Source: Bedellia somnulentella (taxonomy: Eukaryota > Arthropoda > Insecta > Lepidoptera > Bedelliidae). From it: a DNA stretch of 64,000 nt. Shown here piece by piece: positions 55,697 through 64,000 of the stretch. The notes under the pieces were generated by a model. The model saw only the letters and a program-made list of their open reading frames with translations, ran no database searches and had not been told where the DNA came from. The DNA is taken from positions 13,066,567-13,130,566 of the forward strand of contig OY755170.1 in NCBI GenBank assembly GCA_963576735.1. The letters are read 5' to 3'. Every line of letters starts with the position of its first letter. Position 1 is the stretch's first letter. The translations under genes and the position numbers were made by a program.

Positions 55697-56905
55697 AGTT
55701 ACATACATATACCCATGCTATTCGTTACCATTGGGGTAGGCAGATAATCGTTCGCCACTTTGTACAATCCTGGCAATCCTTTCGAGCTTCGTTTACATTC
55801 ATAAATGTAAACCCACTCTTCGGACGCGCGCCTTTTTAGCACATTCTCTATTTGGTCTAAATATGCCCTCTGTGGTCATCCTATACTGACTGCCGGCTGT
55901 CTCTTCATCTCTTTCACTAATTTACTTTGAACCATTCTCTCTGTCTGTCTCTTTAACTATCATTATACAAAGTAGTCTTTCAATGGTCTAAATATGTCCT
56001 CTGTGGTCATCCTATACTGACTGCCGGCTGTCTCTTCATCTCTTTCACTAATTTACTTTGAACCATTCACTCTGTCTGCATAAACCATCTTAAAATCTCT
56101 TTAACTATCATTATACTAAGTAGTCTTTCACACAGCACCTTATACGAATCACACAATTTCTCACTCGATTACCTATTTTATTGTTCTGAGAGACCTCATC
56201 TTAACTACATTCATTCTGCCCTCGAACTTCAAATCATGAAGTATTTACTAACACATCCAACATTCGCTACCATATATATAAGCGTAGGAACTAGAACAGA
56301 ACCATTAACTGCAATTCGGGCCTTTTGGGACATTGACTAGTAATTAGAATATTAACTTCTCCATTGACCGCATTACCCTTTATCACTCTTTTTAATTAAA
56401 CAACAGCAATTAAACTGCCCAGAAGGGCAAGCACGAGCCGTGTTTAAACTAGTTATCGCGTGGGATAAAGCAGCCATCTCTTACGCACTTACTTAGTATC
56501 GTATACTGCCATCTCATTCTAACCGTTATCGTGTCGATAAAATAGCGCTCGTGCTTGCCCTACAGATTGACAAACTCTTTCAGTTGTTGCATATTCTTAC
56601 CATCGATCTCAATAAAGTATATTTATTATTACGCTGCTGTCTGTTTCCATTCTCGAAAAACATCTCTTTCATTCAAAAAACGCGCATGCACTATACATCA
56701 TATCTTACAACTCTTCCATCGACAATGCAAGAAATACTTGATCGTCAGCGTATAAGAGGCATTTAATGGTTTATCCACCCATTCTCAATGCATAATCACT
56801 TTCAAGAAACTCTGTCAATAGTGATCCATGAACAAATTGAAGAGCCACGGATCCCTGTCCGGTTTAACTTCATGGAATGTTATTGATTAACATTTAAACA
56901 TGAAT
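55697..56905 (-). mobile_element. LINE family B, longest copy, interrupted by a MITE
   Basis: Inverted LINE text runs from the 3' end (ccattggggtaggcagataa near 55730) back into the RT region. The reverse of 56850-56890 reads a PWLFNLFMDH-like stretch, a text seen in RTE-like RTs. A 138-bp MITE sits at 56424-56561. A segment of about 125 bp (ggtcatcctatactgactgc onward) is tandemly duplicated at about 55860-55985 and 55986-56110. All frames are broken. Confidence 0.7.
56424..56561. mobile_element. 138-bp MITE inside the LINE copy
   Basis: Perfect 15-base terminal inverted repeats agggcaagcacgagc / gctcgtgcttgccct. The LINE text continues on each side. A CAG on either side is a possible short target duplication but is not convincing. 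Confidence 0.8.
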
Positions 56906-57825
56906 GATTGTGGAAATTATAACCTATCTACTGAGAGCATTTTTATGTGTTAAAAACTTTCAAATAGCTCCCAGCAATGGAATTTACGTCATGTCATCAC
57001 ACATATTATGGATGTATGACGTTAGGACCTCCACATTCGGTTCGTTTTAGTCTTATTAAGACTTTCTTCGAATTTGAATACCTTCCTTGTTTGACCATGC
57101 GGCACTACATATTTTAAAACTTTGTATTCTTTGTGTGTAATTAAAATGTAGAAATTTATTATTTCTTTATTATAGTATACCTACTTCAAGCTACAAATTG
57201 ATTGACTGCAAGTCAGCAATTAAGCAAGTGTCCAATTTATACTAAGTAAAACAAAAATATTCATAAGTATTGGTATAAATTAATTTAAGTTTACTGTACA
57301 TACACCTATTTGTAATTCTCCACCAAACACCATGTATAAATAGGCGACTATTTGGTGCTACTTTCGAAGATCAGAATCAACGGTAGGTACATCACACGTC
57401 TTCGATTTGTTACTGATGTGTTAATTATGGCTGCAAGTACCCAATTATCCCAGTAAATTGACCGAGCGAGATTAGTCGATTAGATTCGGTTTGGCCTTTT
57501 AAGTGATTTTGGGGCAAAGTGACTGGAAACCAATCTATAACATTTCTTTTACCATGTTTTGTCCAAAAAGATTCAAAATTGCTGAGGAATTGCTGATTTA
57601 CAAACTCTTGCTCGATAGTATCGATACTTGCAGTGAGTGGCATCTTCAAATAAAATTACATAGCAAGGAAAGGATAGTGGTAATAATTTCAACATCAATG
57701 TTATGGTGAAACATTTAATAATAATATAACCACATTACACAGAAATCTTAATTAATAACATATAATTACTATCGATTTAGTGATGTCAACAGTGATGTCA
57801 GATGTTTAACTGCTTAAACGAAGGA

Positions 57826-57945
57826 AATCGGCTGGCCGAGTGGCAGAGCGTGGTCTAAGCTCGCTCCAGTCCGCGTCACAGCAAACTGTACGCAGTGTGT
57901 TCCTGGAGGAGTTGCGAGGTCGGTTCCTCTCAAATCCGTCCTTAT
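57826..57945 (+). pseudogene. class II tRNA-like remnant
   Basis: It starts with ggctggccgagtggcagagc, like the D arm of Ser/Leu tRNAs. It ends with gaggtcggttcctctcaaat, a weak T-arm match, after an over-long middle. It is probably a decayed tRNA-derived repeat rather than a gene. Confidence 0.3.
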
Positions 57946-58545
57946 ATTATCACTTAAACCTACACAGGAAACACAACATAAATACCATCCAATTATGCTT
58001 CCCGATAAAACTATAACAATGTTACTAACAGACCAATTCCATATTTAAACAGATTCAACGATTTAATTTCAATATATTTACATAATTTTAGAACTAACAC
58101 AGCTCGCACAAATTAAGTGAGGTGCAACAGAAAAATCGCTTAATCTTACTCTTAACAATATTATGAACCCTTGGGAGTCAGAGCTGCACCTCCGCTCAAA
58201 TTCACGTTCCCGCAGAAGCTTAAATGAACGAATACTTTATACAGACTAAAGTTAAACAACATGTGTTAATAAGAAATTAAACCTAAACTTAACTGTAATG
58301 AACAACAAAGTGGTTAACTTAAGTTAAGAACGCGTATTTAGACGCGGTACATTTAGCTTTTAGCGTTATTTTGGAATGTGTGTGCGCCGCCAACCTCTCC
58401 GAATCCGAGCGAATCAAACTGCTTACTAAACAACAATAACAAAGGATAAACTAGATCGAATCACTTGGGAGTTGATGGGCATAGTGACGCGCGCACAGTG
58501 TAACAGTGCGCAGGTCCGGAAGTGGCCGAGCCAAGAGAAGCGACA

Positions 58546-58793
58546 GCGCACGCTTAATACTACAGTGACCTATGTTAAAATGTTGATGTGTTGAGATACA
58601 ATACTTCACAGACCTTAAAAAGCATGCTCTTCAACATAGGCACGAGAAAACACCCGTATTCTTAACACAAAAAGGTTCAATTTCACAAAGGTCTTTATCG
58701 TCTCGTATTCATATGTTGTTGAGCATTATTTTAAGGTCTGTGTGGTATTATCTCAACATTTTGACATAGGCAACTGTAGTACTAAGCGTGCGT
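58546..58793. repeat. long imperfect hairpin, arms of about 85-95 bp
   Basis: The left arm, about 58546-58640, reads gcgcacgcttaatactacag, cctatgttaaaatgttg, cacagaccttaaaaa and gctcttcaacata. The right arm, 58711-58793, is its inverse: tatgttgttgagc, ttttaaggtctgtg, caacattttgacatagg and ctgtagtactaagcgtgcg. The loop is about 70 bases and itself contains acgaga/tctcgt. It could be a MITE or a transcribed hairpin RNA. Confidence 0.75.
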
Positions 58794-61479
58794 CAGGAAG
58801 CAGCGGTGTGGATGGTGACATTCGAGCGAATTTGAGCGAGGCGCGAGTTCTGCGGCGAACCACCGCCCCAACACAACGCTGAACATACTTTAGGCAACTC
58901 AATGTTAACATACTCAGCAGGACCTTACCTATTAACATGTAACATTTACACATAAATATAGACATTACTTACAGAAAACAATCAAATAAACTATCAATCT
59001 ATATTATACAGCTAATTCTTAAAAATTTAAACAGTAGGTAAATTTTATATAATTCGTAGTAATTGATTGCGAATTAAATACTTACAAGTGATCTTATTTT
59101 ATTTTTTTCAATATCATTAATCTGTTAATATTAAGTATGAAGAGTGGCACCTAAACAAGCTCACAGCAAACGTGTGGCATGGTGGTCGGTAACATTATCC
59201 AAGTCGCAGACACGACTATGTTAAACTAATCTTAATTGTACTTAGTACGCCGCCGTGTCGTTGCACTACAATGAAATATACAACAGTATCGAATACGTTG
59301 ATAGCACAGAGCGCGAAGATATTGATAATCGTGTGAAATGGTAGTGAGATCAAGTGATAATTGGTAGAAGGCGAGCACTGGGCCGAAGGCCTACTAGGAA
59401 GTAACGGCGCACTCTGCTTATCGATCTTGAACACTAATGGCACTCGACTGTACTAATATATTGAGGCTGTGACTCTAAAACGACAATCACCTTTAAGTTA
59501 ATATTTACTAAAAATATCCTTCTCTTTCGTTTTATTTACATATATAAAATACATTTGATTTAATCTTGTATACAATATGTAATGAAAAGACATGTATATT
59601 ATGTACCAGAGGCTGTCAAGCCGACAACAGATTATGCTAATGGTAAAGTGATTATTTGAATCATATGTCTTCAATGAATTTGCACATTTTCAATCGATTT
59701 TTTACGTTTAATAACATTAATAATTAACTGAAATACCAGATATCGTGTTAATAAACGGTTAGCTTGACAGACACTGATGCAATAGATTGGACCACTTGTC
59801 GCCGTGGCCTCTTAGAACAATATTCACATAGCCTATTAAACTCTAATGTCACAGCATCACAGATTTACTTTGCAGTTGTTCGTTCGTTTCGATTACAACG
59901 CTGCAAAAGGTGTACGCTATATTTGAGTGTTTCAGCAATCACCTGTCTGTCCACACATATATCATTACTTCTACTTCGTACTGGTCACAATATCGAGGTA
60001 ACAACGCTTTGACCTGCCCTAATTGCAACGTTTTCAAGAGATTGCCTAAAGGAATGTATTTATAACTCACTGATAACTTGAATAGACGCTTTCATTACTT
60101 AACAATAATAAAACTTCTCCGGAGGTCACATTTATAGTAGTTCTGAATTTATAATTACCTATACAAAATGGTTAACAAAACACGATCATAAAGAATTAGT
60201 TTTTGAAGTAAATCACGATTGTGCTTTAAGATTAATATGAATAGGATTGCGAGGACGTTAGAGCATTAAAGCCGTGGTTAGCAGGTCCCAGCATTTACAG
60301 CTGAGATAGCTAAATAGCTAGACGATTTGACCAGAGCCAGGAGCTAAGTGTAGTTCTTAGTGATCCGCACTTGGTGCGTCTCAAACTATAACTAACACTT
60401 TAAAGGTGCAATTCCGTCCCGTCCACAAACACATTCAACTATTAAGATGATAATAAAAGATTATAAAAAAATAATACGATCTCAAATTAAAATCGTGACG
60501 TATGAATATTTACAGATATCGATATTTTAATTATTTTTAATAGTAGTAACGAATTTTGTTTCACAGTTGATCATATATACTTTTCTACGCTAAAGTTAGA
60601 AAAATATGAAATCATGTACTTTTATACAACATATTATATATGTCAGTAAAGAACAATATTTATTATAAAAATATACATATCTCCTCTGGCCAACGCCTAA
60701 GTAGATTTTTGCACCCAGTTATACTCAGTATTAATTAAAAAATCTAAGATTTTAAGCTTCCTTGCACGTTTAATATCGAAAAATATTTAAGATTAACTTT
60801 ATATACTGTAAATTTACGTAGAATAAATCACTGTAAATAATCTACAATTTGTTATGTACAAGATTGAATAAATAATATATTTATTTGTACTGGTATGGCC
60901 GATAGTATAAAGATTGTCTATTTAATCGATTAACATGTTGATAAACATTTGAGTGGACAACGTTCAGGTAGTGATATAACTGCTTACTGCTGCTTATAGC
61001 TGCTTACCTCGCTCGTTGCAGTGATCTGCGATATCCGCATATCCGTATACCACTCCGCGCTTTACTCTACGACTCTACACTACATATACTTTACATATTA
61101 TGTTACATCTATCTTAAACATACATCCTCAGACACTAATATGTAAAACGCTTTTAATAAAATTTTCATCGTTTAAATCACAGACGCTTTTCTACAATATT
61201 TCTCATCCTCTACAAGTGTTAAAAAAAAGAACTTAATTTTTAGGTGTACTTATGAAATTTTGATTTAAACAATAACGTATAAATAAATTAACTGCAGCTA
61301 AACAGAACTGGTGTTAATTTTTTTAAGTTTAATGTTACAGAGATTATGTAGATAAATATGTTTATCTGTATGGGACTAGGCACGCGCGGTCGGGGCCGAC
61401 GTCGTTACAATAACTTATACAATCACACACCAAGTTACAACTTATTCTAATCATTTCGTGGTGCAGCGCTTGGCGCCCC

Positions 61480-61520
61480 TTAACTATACTCCACTTCGCT
61501 CCGCACGGGCGCTTCAACAT
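61480..61520 (-). CDS. probable last coding exon of an unidentified gene
   Basis: On the - strand TGATTTCAG is followed by two bases completing a codon, then VEAPVRSEVEYS and TAA. The local base composition is GC-richer than the surroundings, and third positions look coding-like. The rest of the gene would lie at higher coordinates or outside the window. In phase 0 the same acceptor gives a 51-codon tail of low plausibility. Protein family not recognised. Confidence 0.4.
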
Positions 61521-64000
61521 CTGAAATCAGGGACCACACACTGCCTTTATAAATTATATAATTCACCTTCGGCTAAATGCAATATACTCGATTTTATGAC
61601 ATTATATAGCTCTAAGCGAGGATTATAATGATTTTATGTAAGTTAAAGTACCCTTTACCGAAGAAACTAAGTTATTATTAAAGATATCTTCAACTGACAT
61701 GATTAAGTGTCGCAAAGCTGAAAGAGTGAAACACTTATTTTAATATGATTATTAGATAACCACCACCACTGTATTTTCTCCAGAATTTAGAGTAAGGTAT
61801 GAAATATTTCGTATGTGAATCAATAACTACTATTGAATATTCCGCATTTACTGGAATGTCAGTTAATTTAGTCACGGAATAGAATATATTAATGTAGGTA
61901 GTGTTTCTACGCGGTTCTGATGCAAAATCAAGAAGACACTATAAAATGATATTGCTTATTTCTTTTCCAAAACTTTGATTTATTTAATATAAACAATAAA
62001 CTATTACGTTGGGATGCCAATTTGTAATAAAATAAAAAAAGGGGTTGGCGCTATGGATAGTTAGATAAATGAATTTAGTTAAACTTACTACGGATTCAAC
62101 CAAAAATAGGATAAGCTTTCAAGACTGCAACTTAGTTACTCGTTTTGTGAATAACAAAATGAGGTGTATGAGTTTGATAATTTTAAAACACCATTGAATC
62201 CAAGTTAGTGCATGCATATTGCTTGTGCTCCTGAAGAACCAAGTAAAGAAAAGACAAAACTTAATGAAAGAAACACTCTACAGATTGGTATATGAATAAA
62301 ATTGGCAATTCAATTTATTATGAAAGAAACTAGAAATTGTGGCACATAATGGTGAAAATATAATGATTTCTACATCATACCCGCTGACTGAAAACTCTTA
62401 TTAAGTAAATTTATAGTTAAGTAAAATTATCTTTGAATATACTTTGAGTGACTCAATAGTAAATTTATATTTATTTAAGGGTTGAGAATAAAATAACATT
62501 GCGTCAAATTCGGCTGCATTTTTTCAAAAGAATTACTGACAATCGAACCAAATAAACATGATATATGCTATCATTTCACAATTTTTGAGATGTAAATGGA
62601 ACAATAAAATTGTAAAAGCTTTAGTGAATGGACGACAACTACGTCAGATATTAAAAAAACAGCCAATTGACGGAGGAAATATCATCAAACGCAACGAAAT
62701 CACTAAATTTGCAGAATAAGGTATTTTTAAATCAAGCATGTTATTTCAAATGGAAGAAACTGTGTGAGTGCTTTTCATGGAGATCAAGCTTGGTGCGAAA
62801 GATTTTTTATTAATAAAGGATTATGTATGAGGTTATATGATAACTGACATTGCGTATTTAAACATTTATAGCAACATACAATCTGTCTAGTGTAGACGTG
62901 TGTTCTGCACTCCGAGAGACCATTTCAGCGCCATTTGGCCTAGAACGAAAGGTATAATGCAGTTTCAACTTAATTTGACTAACCCTAATAGGAATTTCAA
63001 TAATAACACAGTAAAGACACTATAATTTACAATAAGTAATAGCCAACCTAGAAACTTTATATCGTACCGACTAAAAATATTAATGAAAGTGCCACAGTTT
63101 TCAATGTAACTACATATTAAATAAAAGAGAATATCTACAACCAAAAACGCCACCAATGCATAGTCCATCATTATATTCTTCAAAATCTTGTGCAGATTCT
63201 GTAATGACAGCTACTCACCCCGTGACTCGCCTCTATCAGTTCTATATCAACCCACTTTCTACGGCTTTTACCATAATTTCGGCTCACTGATGGTGCCCGG
63301 TAACAATGAAGACGAATTAATTATCACCTTTTTGGTTCAACAGATCAATAAAATAAATGTATCGATACACCAATTCTCTTATTCATACAGCTGAAATAGG
63401 TTATTATTTTAATAAGAAACAAATAAATTAAAAATTGAATTACTAGTATATACTCAACAAGTGTGTAATCTAGTGTATAGACTGTACACAATCCCCGAAA
63501 CAAGTTTATTGCTATTAGACCTAACGTTTCATAAAATGACAATATTTTAAATAAACTGGCACTAAAAACAAATATGACGAATAAAAGAAAGAACGAAACG
63601 CTTAGTTTTACGAATTTAAACTGCCTTAACATTGTATAGTCAGAAAACTGTGAGACTTGATTTAATATTTAAAATTTAGTTTCTTTACGGTGAAGGGTTT
63701 GTTCTGAACGAATGCTAAACCAGCGCCGCTTAGATATATATCTTTTTAGCTAACGATAACTATGCAGTTAATAAAAGGCTGCATGTAGTTGAAATGCGTA
63801 AACGACAATTGATTTAGGAAAATTCAATCAATCAGCGTTACTAAGCTTGATCATTGACGAATAATAGAAACAATCATAATATGGTTTTATGATAGGCAGT
63901 ATATTGCCATGCTTATCTTTGATAAGCGTTAGAAATAAGACTGAAAAAAGAGGGGAAAAAACAGAATGTTTTAAAGTTACGTTAAAATTACTGCTAATTT
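61521..64000. other. AT-rich sequence, no supported gene
   Basis: Probable intron or intergenic sequence upstream of the exon at 61480-61520. One 90-base stretch on the - strand near 63220-63300 is open up to a GTGAGT donor, but its phase does not match the exon at 61520. No repeats of note were recognised. Confidence 0.4.

Larger units (their letters stand above)
57180..61479 (-). other. possible long 3'UTR of an unidentified - strand gene
   Basis: No coding exon was recognised. The stretch lies downstream, on the - strand, of a probable last exon at 61480-61520. It contains GC-richer islands (about 58380-58560, 58770-58880 and 59160-59420) and a long hairpin. Extent and poly(A) site are guesses; a TTTATT on the + strand near 57160 would be one AATAAA. 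Confidence 0.3.

Noticed and set aside
63220..63300. Open stretch on the - strand ending at a GTGAGT donor (KSRRKWVDIELIEASHG-like)
   Set aside because: Its phase (0) does not match the exon at 61480-61520 (needs phase 1) and the acceptor is poor. It was not added as an exon.
1..64000. CRISPR arrays, operons, ribosome-binding sites, bacterial elements
   Set aside because: The window is eukaryotic (introns, LTR and LINE elements, SINEs); no spaced direct-repeat array or prokaryotic gene organisation was seen.

Overview
This is a eukaryotic nuclear window, most probably from a moth or butterfly (Lepidoptera). It is AT-rich, with short GT-AG exons spread over long introns, and with dense LINE, SINE, MITE and Ty1/copia remnants. 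Several of these repeats, for example LINE tails ending in (ATGT)n, are of lepidopteran style. The host genes are an insect-like polyhomeotic, a scully/HSD10 dehydrogenase and a fibrinogen-domain lectin. Splice structures were assembled by hand from canonical splice sites and matching codon phases; no transcript data were available.

Region by region. (1) 1-20845, + strand: the 3' part of polyhomeotic (ph). Seventeen exons join in phase into 724 residues: Q/M/P-rich sequence, a 72-codon Gln/His tract, the HD1 box and a C-terminal SAM domain. No FCS zinc finger is encoded between HD1 and SAM. The stop is followed by a probable spliced 3'UTR, perhaps reaching about 24.0 kb. The ph introns carry a decayed tandem copy of one exon, LINE pieces, a young but integrase-deleted copia element with identical LTRs, long-armed foldback MITEs and a tandem repeat. 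(2) 24.0-28.0 kb: intergenic, two MITEs and one isolated possible micro-exon. (3) 28034-47864, - strand: a secreted fibrinogen-related protein (FReD lectin). Six shared exons (28.0-34.2 kb) can be joined to either of two signal-peptide/coiled-coil first exons, at 36.8 kb or at 47.9 kb plus a small exon at 44.4 kb; both end in the same phase. (4) 47.9-51.5 kb: repeats, including a tRNA-like block flanked by inverted repeats. (5) 51533-54297, + strand: a complete six-exon scully/HSD17B10 mitochondrial short-chain dehydrogenase of 255 aa. (6) 54.3-57.7 kb: repeats, including a LINE copy interrupted by a small MITE. (7) 57.7-64 kb: gene-poor. A probable last coding exon of an unidentified - strand gene ends at 61480 and may have a very long 3'UTR, which contains a long imperfect hairpin.

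The three recognised genes have unrelated jobs: Polycomb repression, an extracellular or immune-type lectin, and mitochondrial dehydrogenase/tRNA processing. Nothing suggests that they work together. The most useful leads are the missing FCS finger in ph, the two alternative N-termini of the FReD gene, the decayed ph exon duplication, the hairpin at 58.5 kb, and a SINE-like family that shares its 3' end with a resident LINE.
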